NCBI RefSeq assembly: GCF_900240945.1
Contig: NZ_OESG01000013.1
Span: 310,001 to 374,000 of the forward strand
From: Mycobacterium sp. 3519A
GTDB lineage: Bacteria; Actinomycetota; Actinomycetes; Mycobacteriales; Mycobacteriaceae
Reading direction: 5' to 3'
Length of the DNA stretch: 64,000 bases
The notes beneath the pieces are model-generated. The model ran no database searches and had not been told where the DNA came from. It was given only the letters and a program-made list of their open reading frames with translations. A program made the position numbers and the translations under genes. Positions within the stretch are counted from its first letter, which is position 1. Every line of letters begins with the position of its first letter. Positions 41,429-50,466 of this stretch are shown here, piece after piece.

Positions 41429-42384
41429 ACGGATACGACATCATCGGCGATGTGCACGGTTGCGCGGCTCCCCTCGAGGATTTGCTGATTTACCTCGGGT
41501 ACCGGCCCGACGGTCGGACCGGCGCCTACCGGCATCCCACCCGTCGCGCGGTGTTCGTGGGCGACCTTGTCGACCGCGGCCTGGAGCAGCGTCGCGTGCT
41601 CGAACTCGTCAAGCCGATGGTGGACGGCGCAAGCGCCTACATCGTGATGGGCAATCACGAGTTCAACGCCATCGGCTATGCCACGGAGGATCCGCGCACG
41701 GCTGGTGACTACCTACGCAAGCACAGTGAGAAGAACACCAAGCAACATCGGGTATTCCTCGATCAGCTCGGCGACGCTGAACGGGCCCACTACGTCGAGT
41801 GGTTCAAGACGCTGCCGCTGTGGCTGGACCTGGGCGACCTTCGCGTGGTGCACGCGTGTTGGCATCCTCAGTCGATCGAAGTCGTTGAGCGCGAACTCGG
41901 TTCGAACCGGTTCAGCTCCGCGTCTCAGTTCGTCAGGGCATCGACAAAAGACAACCGGCTCCACGACGCCGTCGAAGTGCTTCTCAAGGGGCCCGAGATC
42001 GACCTGACTCAACATGGCCAGCCACCGTTCAGGGATTGGGGTGGCTTCCTGCGCAACGAGGCACGCGTGCGCTGGTGGGACGACGCCGCTGCGTCATTGC
42101 GTGACATCGCCGAGTTGGGCGGCGACTTCACCACGGAGCAGCCGTATCCGGCGCTGCCCGAAACGGCGGTGCCCGAGGACTATCGGTCCTTCGTGTACAC
42201 CGACGACGTACCGGTGTTCTACGGACATTACTGGCGCGACGGATCGCCGACGCACCGACAGGACTGGACGAGGCGCACCGCATGCGTCGATTTCAGCGTC
42301 GCCAAGCCAGGCGGGGTGTTGGTGGCTTACCGCTGGTCAGGCGAATCCGAGATACGTGCGGAGAACTACGTGCGAGCGCGATAG
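41425..42384 (+). CDS. Metallophosphoesterase, PPP-like
   Basis: 319 residues from GTG 41425. The calcineurin-type metal motifs are present in order: IIGDVHG (D9, H11), VFVGDLVDRG near 43-52, MGNHEFNAIGY near 75, HACWHPQ near 145 and FYGHYWRDG near 270. The layout matches bacterial PPP-family phosphatases, which include diadenosine tetraphosphate or RNA-end hydrolases. Substrate not determinable. The next gene begins 29 bp downstream. Confidence 0.9.
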   Translation: MNGYDIIGDVHGCAAPLEDLLIYLGYRPDGRTGAYRHPTRRAVFVGDLVDRGLEQRRVLELVKPMVDGASAYIVMGNHEFNAIGYATEDPRTAGDYLRKHSEKNTKQHRVFLDQLGDAERAHYVEWFKTLPLWLDLGDLRVVHACWHPQSIEVVERELGSNRFSSASQFVRASTKDNRLHDAVEVLLKGPEIDLTQHGQPPFRDWGGFLRNEARVRWWDDAAASLRDIAELGGDFTTEQPYPALPETAVPEDYRSFVYTDDVPVFYGHYWRDGSPTHRQDWTRRTACVDFSVAKPGGVLVAYRWSGESEIRAENYVRAR

Positions 42385-42413
42385 GGACTTGACAACTACA
42401 AGGGGGGTACTAG

Positions 42414-43610
42414 ATGAGTCATCGTTTTGCGGTGTTTCCCGCTGGTGCGGCCGACTCGATCGAAGCGGCGAACAATCTGGTGGCGGCGATGTGCGCCGAG
42501 AGCGTCGGTGAGCCACCGTCGACCGTCGCGGAGTTGGTGGAGGCACTGACCGAGTGCGGTGAAGAGGTCTGCTGGGTCGAGCGTCCGGCGGACTCCCGCG
42601 GCGTGTTCGTCGAAACAAGGCAGCCGGAAGACGGCTTGCTGAATTATCTGCTATTGGAAACCAAGGACCGTGGCCTCGCTGTCTACGACCTCGAACTGTT
42701 CCGTCTCTACGATCCCCGCGGACGCGTCGACATCGACGTCGTGCTTCAGGGTGACGTCGCATTGCCTTACCTGACACCAACGCTGTTGCGGGACCTCGTC
42801 CTGCGACCAACGTGGCCTCGGCCGGACGACTCGTTCTTCATCGTCGAGCGAGGCGAGGAGCAGTACGTCCAGGTCTATCGCGAAGCGGACGGGTCCTACA
42901 CACTCGAGCACCGCGACGGCGGGGCCGACGCCCACTTCAAGTACCGCTTGACCGACGTCTCGCTGGTCGCAGATGTGATGTGGGCGTGGGTAACTGACGA
43001 CTCGCGCTGGCGCACTGCCGTGGCGTGGACTCCGTTGCAGATCGCAGAAACGGATGACCAGGATTCGTGGCGGCCAGCCGCCGGGACCTTCCATATCGAC
43101 GAAAACTCCGACCGGGAGCTGACGTTCGATGACACCGACGGCGAACCATTCCTGGCCTACCATGCCGGCAACCCGGACAATGAGAAGGACGCCGATGGTC
43201 GACTGATTCCGCTCGGCTTCGACGATGTCGACGAAGCGGCGGCCAAAGCCAAGGACCACCTGGACCCGCCCGGCACGAAGGCGCCGCGTCATATCAACCT
43301 TCGCAGCGAGCATCGAGACGACGGCAGTTGGCTCAACCTCGACGCCACTCTGGGCGACGACGGGTCGCTTCATATCAACGGGCAAGACTTCGGCCCGGTG
43401 ACTCGGATGATCAGTTCGGACGGCGAGTACGAGTACTTCTACACGATCGCCGCCGCGAACGTGCCCGCACTGGTGGCCGCGCTCGGTGGAGAACCGGGGA
43501 CGGACGTCATCGACATGCTGGCACAGCGCTACAGCGGCGACGCATCGTACCAACTCGAGCGTGAAATTCGTTCCAGCGGTGTCGATTACCGGTTCACCAA
43601 CTATTGCTGA
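42414..43610 (+). CDS. Hypothetical protein (398 aa)
   Basis: A strong ribosome site (AAGGGGGG) precedes ATG 42414. The N-terminal part is helical; the middle has ERGEEQYVQVYREADGSYTL and a tract of Trp-rich DDSRWRTAVAW. The C-terminal ~100 residues (LNLDATLGDDGSLHINGQDF, YEYFYTIAAANVPALVAALG) resemble a stand-alone actinobacterial domain often found as a toxin-immunity-type protein. It is co-directional with the zinc-ribbon paralogue 15 bp downstream. Function unknown. Confidence 0.65.
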   Translation: MSHRFAVFPAGAADSIEAANNLVAAMCAESVGEPPSTVAELVEALTECGEEVCWVERPADSRGVFVETRQPEDGLLNYLLLETKDRGLAVYDLELFRLYDPRGRVDIDVVLQGDVALPYLTPTLLRDLVLRPTWPRPDDSFFIVERGEEQYVQVYREADGSYTLEHRDGGADAHFKYRLTDVSLVADVMWAWVTDDSRWRTAVAWTPLQIAETDDQDSWRPAAGTFHIDENSDRELTFDDTDGEPFLAYHAGNPDNEKDADGRLIPLGFDDVDEAAAKAKDHLDPPGTKAPRHINLRSEHRDDGSWLNLDATLGDDGSLHINGQDFGPVTRMISSDGEYEYFYTIAAANVPALVAALGGEPGTDVIDMLAQRYSGDASYQLEREIRSSGVDYRFTNYC

Positions 43611-43625
43611 GATCGGTAGGACACG

Positions 43626-44402
43626 ATGACGAGTATCGAGACGGTTCACATCGTCGAGGGTCGACCATGGAAGGATGCGTTGATCAGTGTCCTGGAGCCC
43701 CGGTCGCCTTACCGGGCCTGGCATGCCGCGACGGACATCTCGAGCGGCGAACCGGTCATCGGAGTTCTCGACACGGATCCGCCGGCGCTGCTCGCGTCGG
43801 TCGGCATCGTCGGACTGGACGGCGATGTAGGTCAAGCGTTCGGCAGGATTGACGATCTCGATCGCAGCGGTCTGCTCGAACTCGGCACCTTGAACTCGTT
43901 GGGGGACTGGACTGTCCGTCCAGGGGCCCACACGGTCTATTACCACGACTCGTATGAAGATTTCGTGGACACGATTGACGGCTACCGCTGGCGGGCGGAT
44001 GAGTCGCTATTCGGCGCGACGTCGCTCGCCGCGGCGCGCATCGTGCTCAATTCCGGCGGCAGCTGTGCGGGCTGCAGACGGCGAATCGATCTGACAGGAG
44101 AGGATGCGCGCGACCGTGTGCACCTACACACCGTGGCGCGTCGCCTGTCAGAGGCTCCCGCTGATTGGCCTGCTGCGCTGTGCGATTCCTGCCATGACCG
44201 CATGCGCCGAGACGGGTTGACCAGTTTCGTCGACTTGCGGTTCGCGCTGAACCCCCGCTGTCCTTCTTGTTCTGCTCAACGCTCGATGTCGACGATGTAC
44301 GGGATGCCGGCCGGACCGGTCGAACAACCATGGATCGCGGCGATGGGCTGCTGCGTTGAACCATGGGATTGGGTTTGCGCCGAATGCGGCCACCAATGGT
44401 GA
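43626..44402 (+). CDS. Zinc-ribbon family protein, paralogue 2
   Basis: 258 residues, related along its length to the protein at 28773: ETVHIVEGRPWKDALISVLE, CAGCRRRIDLTGEDARDRVH, CDSCHDRM, CPSCSAQRSMSTMYGMPAGP, GCCV, VCAECGHQW. Paired cysteines make at least two zinc sites. It is convergent with copy B of the ESX-linked block (20-bp gap). The treble-clef part lacks an obvious catalytic His, so a binding rather than nuclease role is favoured. Confidence 0.75.
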   Translation: MTSIETVHIVEGRPWKDALISVLEPRSPYRAWHAATDISSGEPVIGVLDTDPPALLASVGIVGLDGDVGQAFGRIDDLDRSGLLELGTLNSLGDWTVRPGAHTVYYHDSYEDFVDTIDGYRWRADESLFGATSLAAARIVLNSGGSCAGCRRRIDLTGEDARDRVHLHTVARRLSEAPADWPAALCDSCHDRMRRDGLTSFVDLRFALNPRCPSCSAQRSMSTMYGMPAGPVEQPWIAAMGCCVEPWDWVCAECGHQW

Positions 44403-44422
44403 CGTCGCGGCAATGAAGGTCT

Positions 44423-45127
44423 TTAGTCGCGTTTTTGGTGCCGTGGGTGGGCGCGGTACTCCATGGATTGTTCGCGCCGCAACGGCCAACGCTTTCCCGT
44501 CTGATAAGCCGCCAGGTAGAGGACTGCGAACACGCCGACGGTGACAACGGCCGCGGCGACGAACTGCACGCGTTGACCCCGGGCAATTCCATAGCCCCAA
44601 CTTGCGTCGCCGAACCCGGTTGTGACAGAGAAGAATACGATGAACACCACGCCTATGGCCGCGACCCACCACTCGCCTTCTCCGGACGCAAATGCGTATA
44701 TGTTGCCCGTCGAAATGACGAGCAGCATTATGAGCAACCACCACGCCTTCGTGGCTGTGAGCAATCCGCTGTAGGCGTCAGGAGCCGGGTCGTAGTCCCG
44801 TTCATCAGCGGCGGTTGCGGCAGCCTGCGCGGAGTTGTCGTCGGGGTCAGGTCTGCTGTCCTGCACGGTGAGCGCGTAGATCCTGCCACCAATCTTGATG
44901 TACGGAGTGTAGGCGTACGCAACCACGGCCATTACGGCTAAGAAGAACGCTCCCATCCCAGCCGCTTTTCCGGAGTCCGGGTAGAAGGCGAAAAACGCTG
45001 CGACAGCACCCAGACATGCACAGCCCCAATAGATGCGCCGCTGTAAGCTGCGGCCGTACTTGACGTATTGCTGAGCCACGGCACCTACTACGCAAGCGAC
45101 GAGGAGCACAAAGAAGACGTTCGACAC
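44423..45127 (-). CDS. Polytopic membrane protein, ESX-linked block copy B
   Basis: 234 residues, the same length as copy A at 16424 and similar throughout (VKYGRSLQRRIYWGCACLGA, STGNIYAFASGEGEWWVAAI, SWGYGIARGQRVQF). About five to six TM segments. Substitutions are concentrated in the acidic loop (about 90-115). It starts 4 bp after the effector-like gene. Confidence 0.8.
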   Translation of the reverse strand: MSNVFFVLLVACVVGAVAQQYVKYGRSLQRRIYWGCACLGAVAAFFAFYPDSGKAAGMGAFFLAVMAVVAYAYTPYIKIGGRIYALTVQDSRPDPDDNSAQAAATAADERDYDPAPDAYSGLLTATKAWWLLIMLLVISTGNIYAFASGEGEWWVAAIGVVFIVFFSVTTGFGDASWGYGIARGQRVQFVAAAVVTVGVFAVLYLAAYQTGKRWPLRREQSMEYRAHPRHQKRD

Positions 45128-45131
45128 GGTG

Positions 45132-46661
45132 TTACTTGCCCATCATCCAAGTCACAAGTTTGTCTCCTCCGAAACCACCACTAAGCGCGCCGAGGAAACC
45201 GAAGATGAGTGTGCCTTCGGGTCCAATCAAGGAACCCCAGGCCGCACCTGCCAGAAGCCCACCGCCCATCGCTCCTAACGTACGGCCGCCAAACTTCGCA
45301 CTCTCTTCGAGTGCTGGAGCGCCGTGGAGCACATCGTTGAGCGTGAGCAGTCCGTCCACAGCGGTGCCGGCTATGCTGAGTTTGGTGCCGAATCCCTTGA
45401 GCGCCTCGACATCAGCGTTCGACCATACGGGCGCCGTACCCCAATGGCGTCCGCCAGGCAGTGCGTCCGCGTGGGCTTTCACGCCTTCGCCCAGTGCGCT
45501 GGCCTGAGTAGCGAGACCTGCTGTCGCATCCCTGATCACCTGCCCAGGGGATCTGCCGTTTCGGATTTGATCGACCGCCTGCTGAGTCCCTTGCGCCGAC
45601 ACACCTGCGTTCTGCAGCTGGGCTGCGAATTGGCGTAACACCATGCCGCGCCCATCGGCTTCCCACTGGTTTAGTAGTTGGGTGGCCTGGTCAGGCGTCA
45701 ATGGTGGCTTGCCGGGCAAGGCGTTTGGCGACTCCAGCCGCTGTTGCATCTGCAGTCTCGCCTGGGCACGGGTGCGTGCGTCACCACCGAGAACGGTGTC
45801 GGTTGGCAATGGTCCCGAGAACTGCGACATTCGGTAATCATTCAGGCGTTCCCCGGCATAGCGGACTTTGTCGACATCGGCCGTGGGTTTGTTGATCGTC
45901 GCGAAATCGCGCAGGCGTCCGGCAGCGGCCTGCTTGTCTGGCGTCCGCGGGCCGGGCGAGTTGACCAACGATTCGTCGGTCGCGCGCTGCGCTGCCCCGT
46001 ATCTTTCGGCCTCGGCATGCGCCTGATCATTCGCCGATACGCCACCTTCGCCGTCGGCGGCTGCTGTTGCGTCGGGTGTGTAGCCTTCGGCGGCCATCAC
46101 AAGTCGTGACGCGTCGAGTTGTTGCGAATAGGCGTCACGGACTGCCTGCACCTCGTGCAGTCCGTGTGTGGTTGCGTCGATCGCAGCCCGTTTCAGATCA
46201 GACCAGTGCGCGTCCTCGCTGTTGGCAGCAGCAATAGCGATGGCGCGGTCGATTTGGTCGTCAAGCGCTTGCAGCTTGGTTTCTAGATTAGCGATCGAGA
46301 TGTCTCCGCTGCGCTGCGCTTCGGCCAGAGATGCCGAAATGTTCTGCAAGTCAACGCCGATTCGCGTCATCTGTTCCTTGGTGAGGTGCAGTGAATTCGT
46401 CGCCCTGCGTACTTCATCGGAATCGTTGATGGGATGATCTCCGCCGTCCTGGCGGTCCCAAGCCGTCTCGAAACGCTGCTTGGCGGCGTTGAATTCGTCG
46501 TCCGTCTCCTGCGCGCACACGCCAGCTTCGTAAAACGCGCTCGCAAGTTCACTGATCGCGCCGGGTGATCCGCTCTGGATCGCCTTGTTCAGCTGCCAGG
46601 GATCGCAGCCCGCAGCGCCAACGAGTTCACCAATATCGAGATGCCTCAGTAGGACTGACAT
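45132..46661 (-). CDS. ESX-associated effector-like protein, copy B
   Basis: 509 residues, gap-free match to copy A. It keeps GCDPWQLNKAIQSGSPGAIS, GGDARTRAQARLQMQQRLES and the Gly-rich hydrophobic C-terminus (TLGAMGGGLLAGAAWGSL, FLGALSGGFGGDK). Differences are spread as point substitutions, with the C-terminal 40 residues and the middle loop (180-230) the most changed. Same operon layout as copy A. Confidence 0.8.
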   Translation of the reverse strand: MSVLLRHLDIGELVGAAGCDPWQLNKAIQSGSPGAISELASAFYEAGVCAQETDDEFNAAKQRFETAWDRQDGGDHPINDSDEVRRATNSLHLTKEQMTRIGVDLQNISASLAEAQRSGDISIANLETKLQALDDQIDRAIAIAAANSEDAHWSDLKRAAIDATTHGLHEVQAVRDAYSQQLDASRLVMAAEGYTPDATAAADGEGGVSANDQAHAEAERYGAAQRATDESLVNSPGPRTPDKQAAAGRLRDFATINKPTADVDKVRYAGERLNDYRMSQFSGPLPTDTVLGGDARTRAQARLQMQQRLESPNALPGKPPLTPDQATQLLNQWEADGRGMVLRQFAAQLQNAGVSAQGTQQAVDQIRNGRSPGQVIRDATAGLATQASALGEGVKAHADALPGGRHWGTAPVWSNADVEALKGFGTKLSIAGTAVDGLLTLNDVLHGAPALEESAKFGGRTLGAMGGGLLAGAAWGSLIGPEGTLIFGFLGALSGGFGGDKLVTWMMGK

Positions 46662-46667
46662 ACGGGC

Positions 46668-46979
46668 TCAGCTGACGTCGCGGCGTGCCGACTCCACCGC
46701 CGAACCGCAAGATTCGTCCTGCTTCGTGAAGATCGCGGCAGCGCACGCAGCCTTGTCAGCCAATGACTCGAGCTCCGTGCGGTGGCCCTTCATCGTGGTG
46801 ATGTGGGTGTCGTGAGCCCGGCAGAGTGCTTGATGGAACGCGTGTGCGACTTCGAAGTCGCCAAAGATGCCGGCTGTCGGCTGTGTCGACGCGAGCTTCT
46901 CGGCCGCGCGTTGAGCGATGGTCCCCGCACTTTGGGAGAAGTCAGCTCCCATGCGAAGCAAATCGGTATCGACGAACAT
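46668..46979 (-). CDS. DUF2563 family protein, copy B
   Basis: 103 residues opening MFVDTDLLRMGADFSQSAGT like copy A, with TAGIFGDFEVAHAFHQALCR. It has a ribosome site (GAGGGGT) and a TATAGT -10 about 26 bases upstream, both conserved from copy A. It leads the three-gene block. Confidence 0.85.
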   Translation of the reverse strand: MFVDTDLLRMGADFSQSAGTIAQRAAEKLASTQPTAGIFGDFEVAHAFHQALCRAHDTHITTMKGHRTELESLADKAACAAAIFTKQDESCGSAVESARRDVS

Positions 46980-47148
46980 CAGACCCCTCGATTCATTGAT
47001 ATCGACTATATCGAGGGCCAGCAGCACTACGACGCACGAATTTCGGCTAGGCGCAGCATGGGTAGCACACCACCATGGAGAACTCAGCAAAGCGTGGACC
47101 TGCGTCGACGGTCGGTGTCATGGCCTCGGCACGACGGAAGTGGGGGCC

Positions 47149-47496
47149 ATGAGCAGGCGCAGATCCAGGTCAGGCGGCGACGGCAGTGGCATCCTCGGCG
47201 TGCTGTTCATCCTCGGGGTGATCATCAAGTTCATCTGGTGGATCATCGGCGCGGCAGCCCTCATCGGGTTGTTCTTCCTCATCCGCGCCTTGGTCCGCGC
47301 CGATGCCCGCCGACGCGCCGCGTTGGACCAACAGCGACGCGAACTCGCCGCACGTGCCGACCTACAGCACAACTGGGTGATGCAGGGCGATGATCGCGGA
47401 GTCTACGGTCCCGAAGGTGCAGAGCTGATGCGCTACATCGAACGTCCTGCGGGGCTGGGCCGGCCGGGTGCACGAAGCGCGCCAGGAGGCAGTTAA
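47149..47496 (+). CDS. Small membrane protein, paralogue 2
   Basis: 115 residues from ATG 47149, matching the protein at 31325: basic N-terminus, two hydrophobic segments (ILGVLFILGVIIKFIWWIIG, AAALIGLFFLIRALV) and the conserved LQHNWVMQGDDRGVYGPEGA tail. Its stop overlaps the convergent barstar-like gene by 4 bp. Linked to copy B in the way paralogue 1 lies near the zinc-ribbon gene at 28773. Confidence 0.7.
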   Translation: MSRRRSRSGGDGSGILGVLFILGVIIKFIWWIIGAAALIGLFFLIRALVRADARRRAALDQQRRELAARADLQHNWVMQGDDRGVYGPEGAELMRYIERPAGLGRPGARSAPGGS

Positions 47497-47780
47497 TGGC
47501 TTTTCAGCGTTACGCCGACGTCGGTAAACACGTCGCGAACCGAATCGACGAAAGACTTGTCGAGGTGGCGTCGCGACGTCGCCATGTGCCGCCAGACGAA
47601 CTCGAAGGGCTGGTCTTCGGGTGTGCCGAATCCGCCGCGCAGACAGTCGGCCAGTGCGTCGAGATTGCGCCCGAAATACCCGCCGGGGCCGTTGACAGCG
47701 CGCCCGATCTCGCGATAGAAGTCGTTGGCCGACTTGATCTTTCGGCCGTCGATCTCGTACACCACAGGCTTGTTCGTCAT
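47493..47780 (-). CDS. Barstar-family ribonuclease inhibitor
   Basis: 95 residues: VVYEIDGRKIKSANDFYREI, GPGGYFGRNLDALADCLRGG and FEFVWRHMATSRRHL are the barstar landmarks. ATG 47780 overlaps the stop of the ribonuclease gene (47777-47780). It binds and blocks the active site of the cognate ribonuclease in the cytoplasm. Confidence 0.93.
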   Translation of the reverse strand: MTNKPVVYEIDGRKIKSANDFYREIGRAVNGPGGYFGRNLDALADCLRGGFGTPEDQPFEFVWRHMATSRRHLDKSFVDSVRDVFTDVGVTLKSH

Positions 47781-48202
47781 CGTCCTCCTGCGTCGGTGAT
47801 CAGACAGAACGAGTCGTAGTGATCGCCGGTGTAGAAGTACTGCGAGGGACTGGTTAACGGAAGTCCGCCAGTGACAATGCGTTTCGTCGATCGGTTGTCC
47901 GCTCCCGGCGAGATGACGGTGTACTCGTGGTAGTAGCCCTTGGCACGGTCGGGCAGATGCCCTTCGCGGTTGCCGAACACGACGCCGTCGTTGCGTGGGA
48001 ACGGGAACGGACCACCAGAGTGAATCGCCCGCACCGTCTCGGCCGCTTCGCGAGGCAGCGTCGCAATCGGGCATGTCGGCACCCCGCCCGTCGACGTCGG
48101 CTGCGGGTCGGCTGAGTTCGTCCGCAGCAGCGCCCAACCGCCAACCGCGACGGCCAGCACGAGGAGCGCGATGATCGCGATCCTGCGACGACTTATCGTC
48201 AT
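47777..48202 (-). CDS. Secreted guanyl-specific ribonuclease (barnase/RNase Sa type)
   Basis: 141 residues. An N-terminal signal/anchor (residues 8-26) is followed by the microbial N1/T1 ribonuclease domain: TCPIATLPREAAETVRAIHS, GVVFGNREGHLPDRAKGYYH. Catalytic E93 (YHEYTV), R108 (KRIVTGG) and H128 (TGDHYDS) are all present. It cuts RNA after guanine and is exported, with immunity supplied by the coupled barstar gene. A role in competition or nutrient recovery is likely. Confidence 0.93.
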   Translation of the reverse strand: MTISRRRIAIIALLVLAVAVGGWALLRTNSADPQPTSTGGVPTCPIATLPREAAETVRAIHSGGPFPFPRNDGVVFGNREGHLPDRAKGYYHEYTVISPGADNRSTKRIVTGGLPLTSPSQYFYTGDHYDSFCLITDAGGR

Positions 48203-48253
48203 GTACTTACCCGGTCGCGACTGGCGTCGGGCCCAACTTGCACCCTCATAGGG

Positions 48254-48574
48254 TTACCGCTGGGGAACCTCCACGTCAGACATCAGCACCCGGACGCCGC
48301 CGGTGGCGAGCCGTCCCAACGCTTCGAAGAACGCGCCAGCTTCCGGGGTGCCGACGGCGGCGACCGCGGCGTCGTAGTCGGGGTAGTACAGGTCGATCAT
48401 GCGATACGCCGGCGTCGGGCTACCGTCCTCCTTGGGCCACACCTTCGACGCCTCGAAGCGGATATGCCCAGGGATGCGCTGGGCGGCCTCCAACTGCTCC
48501 GAACCGTAGGCGGCTTCGAACGCCTCGGGGTCGGTCGGGTTGTCGTAAATGACGGTGATCTTCGTTTCAGACAT
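48254..48574 (-). CDS. EthD-type dimeric alpha-beta barrel protein
   Basis: 106 residues from ATG 48574. ETKITVIYDNPTDPEAFEAA, IPGHIRFEASKVW and AYRMIDLYYPDYDAAVAAVG match the EthD/ferredoxin-like fold family, which acts in degradation or monooxygenase pathways. It is divergent from the MDR reductase (122-bp gap). Confidence 0.85.
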   Translation of the reverse strand: MSETKITVIYDNPTDPEAFEAAYGSEQLEAAQRIPGHIRFEASKVWPKEDGSPTPAYRMIDLYYPDYDAAVAAVGTPEAGAFFEALGRLATGGVRVLMSDVEVPQR

Positions 48575-48696
48575 GGCGTACCTCCGCTCACGCACCAATA
48601 CCCCCGGGCGAACTCGACAGTAACGTCTCGAAATAGACCCTGCACGAATCGAGTTCGTACAGTGGACCGAGCTCCCGCCGAAAAGAGGCATCCACC

Positions 48697-49842
48697 ATGA
48701 CCGCAGCCTTGCCTGAGACCTCGCTGGAACTGCGCTCGACGGTGACCTCGAAGGGCACAGTGGAACTCTCGCTGGTGGAGGTTCCTGTCCCCGTACCGGC
48801 CGCGAACGAGGTGCTGGTTCGCGTGGAGGCGTCCCCGGTCAACCCGTCGGACCTCGGCCTTCTCACCGCAGGAGCGGACATGTCGGCCGCCACGGTGACG
48901 GGAACAGCGGACCGTCCCATCGTCACCGCACCCTTGGGTGAGGGCGCTGTGGCGGGGCTGACGGCGCGATTCGACCAACCGCTGCCAGTCGGCAACGAAG
49001 GCGCGGGGACCGTCGTGGCGGCGGGCGAATCGCCGGCGGCGCAGGCGCTGCTCGGGAAGACAGTGGGAATCGCAGGCGGCGCCATGTACTCGCAGTACCG
49101 GGCGGTGGACGCCGGGGCTTGTCTGGTCCTGCCGCCGGGAGCGACGGCCAAGAATGGCGCATCGTCGTTCGTCAACCCGTTGACGGCGCTCGGAATGCTG
49201 GAAACCATGCGCCGCGAAGGACATTCGGCGTTGGTGCATACCGCGGCGGCGTCGAACCTGGGCCAAATGCTCGTCAAGCTGTGTCTCGCCGACGGCGTGC
49301 CGCTGGTCAACATCGTCCGCAAGCCCGAACAGGAAGAGCTGCTGCGTTCGCTGGGCGCTGTCCACGTCTGCAACACCGCCTCACCGACATTCGAGGCAGA
49401 CCTGGTGGACGCGCTCAAGGCGACGTCGGCGACCCTGGCGTTCGACGCGACAGGCGGCGGAACCCTGGTGAGCCAGATACTCAACGCGATGGAGGAGGCG
49501 GCCAGTGCTGACGCGGCCGCCTACTCCCGGTACGGCTCGACGGTGCACAAGCAGGCGTACATCTACGGCGGACTCGACACCGGACCGACGATTCTGACCA
49601 GAAACTTCGGCATGTCGTGGGGGCTGGGCGGGTGGCTGCTCACCTACTTCCTCATGAACGCCGGCGCCGAGACTGTCGGTCGGTTGCGCGCCCGGGTCGC
49701 CGCCGAGTTGACGACGACATTCGCGAGTACATACAACCGCGAGGTCTCTCTCGCAGGCATGCTGCGGCCGGATGCGTTCAATGCCTACGTCAAGCGCGCG
49801 ACGGGGGAGAAGTTCCTCGTCACCCCGCAGGCGCTGCCGTAG
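48697..49842 (+). CDS. MDR-family (zinc-type alcohol dehydrogenase-like) oxidoreductase
   Basis: 381 residues. N-terminal GroES-like domain (VEVPVPVPAANEVLVRVEAS, PVNPSDLG, GNEGAGTVVAAG) and a Rossmann NAD(P)-binding domain (ALVHTAAASNLGQMLVKLCL). The catalytic-zinc cysteine set is absent, as in quinone-oxidoreductase-type members. AGAGG lies upstream of ATG 48697. Substrate unknown; it probably reduces enones or quinones with NADPH. Confidence 0.88.
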   Translation: MTAALPETSLELRSTVTSKGTVELSLVEVPVPVPAANEVLVRVEASPVNPSDLGLLTAGADMSAATVTGTADRPIVTAPLGEGAVAGLTARFDQPLPVGNEGAGTVVAAGESPAAQALLGKTVGIAGGAMYSQYRAVDAGACLVLPPGATAKNGASSFVNPLTALGMLETMRREGHSALVHTAAASNLGQMLVKLCLADGVPLVNIVRKPEQEELLRSLGAVHVCNTASPTFEADLVDALKATSATLAFDATGGGTLVSQILNAMEEAASADAAAYSRYGSTVHKQAYIYGGLDTGPTILTRNFGMSWGLGGWLLTYFLMNAGAETVGRLRARVAAELTTTFASTYNREVSLAGMLRPDAFNAYVKRATGEKFLVTPQALP

Positions 49843-49857
49843 ATCGGTGGCCCCGCG

Positions 49858-50466
49858 GTGAAGGCGATGAGCGGCGAGGGCGTCCCCGCCACACGTTCGT
49901 TCACGGTGACCGGCACCGATGGCCTCGTGCGGTGCGGCTGGGTCACCGAGGTCGGCGACGATCTGACCGACTACCACGACCGGGAATGGGGCACGCCCGT
50001 CCACGACGAAGCGGCGTTGTTTCGGACGTTGGTGCTGACGTATTTCGAGAACGGGCTGTCCTGGGCGCTGGTCGTCCGCAAGCGCGAAGCGTTGCGTCGC
50101 GCGTTCGCCGACTTCGCCCCGGCCGCCGTGGCGGCGATGACGGATCGCGACGTCGACGTGTTGATGCGCGACGAGGGGATCATCCGCCATCGCGGAAAAA
50201 TCGAGGCGACCGTGCACAATGCGCGTCTGCTGAGCAGCTTCTCGCTCGCTGACGTCGCTTGGCGCTACCGGCCGAGTCGACGGTATCCGCTTCGGCGGTG
50301 GAGCGATGGCAGGTCGCAGACCGAGGAGTCCGAACAACTCGCAACTGACTTGCGGCGCAGAGGTTTCCGGTTCGTCGGGCCTCGGGTGGCCCATTCGTTC
50401 ATGCAGGCGGCAGGCATCGACAACGGCCACTTCGACGGCTGCTTCCGCGCCGTTGTTACGCCCTGA
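49858..50466 (+). CDS. tag: DNA-3-methyladenine glycosylase I
   Basis: 202 residues. VRCGWVTEVGDDLTDYHDRE with the following WG, FENGLSWALVVRKREALRRA, DEGIIRHRGKIEATVHNAR and the C-terminal HSFMQAAGIDNGHFDGC supply the Tag fold and its Cys/His zinc site. It removes 3-methyladenine from DNA. GTG 49858 starts 15 bp after the MDR gene. Confidence 0.93.
   Translation: MKAMSGEGVPATRSFTVTGTDGLVRCGWVTEVGDDLTDYHDREWGTPVHDEAALFRTLVLTYFENGLSWALVVRKREALRRAFADFAPAAVAAMTDRDVDVLMRDEGIIRHRGKIEATVHNARLLSSFSLADVAWRYRPSRRYPLRRWSDGRSQTEESEQLATDLRRRGFRFVGPRVAHSFMQAAGIDNGHFDGCFRAVVTP

Noticed and set aside
42651..43946. 431-codon minus-strand frame
   Set aside because: Antisense to the 398-aa gene with a strong ribosome site; no family features.
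16424..46979. The two ESX-linked copies as ends of a composite transposon
   Set aside because: No transposase or terminal repeats accompany either copy and many unrelated genes lie between; plain segmental duplication and divergence is simpler.
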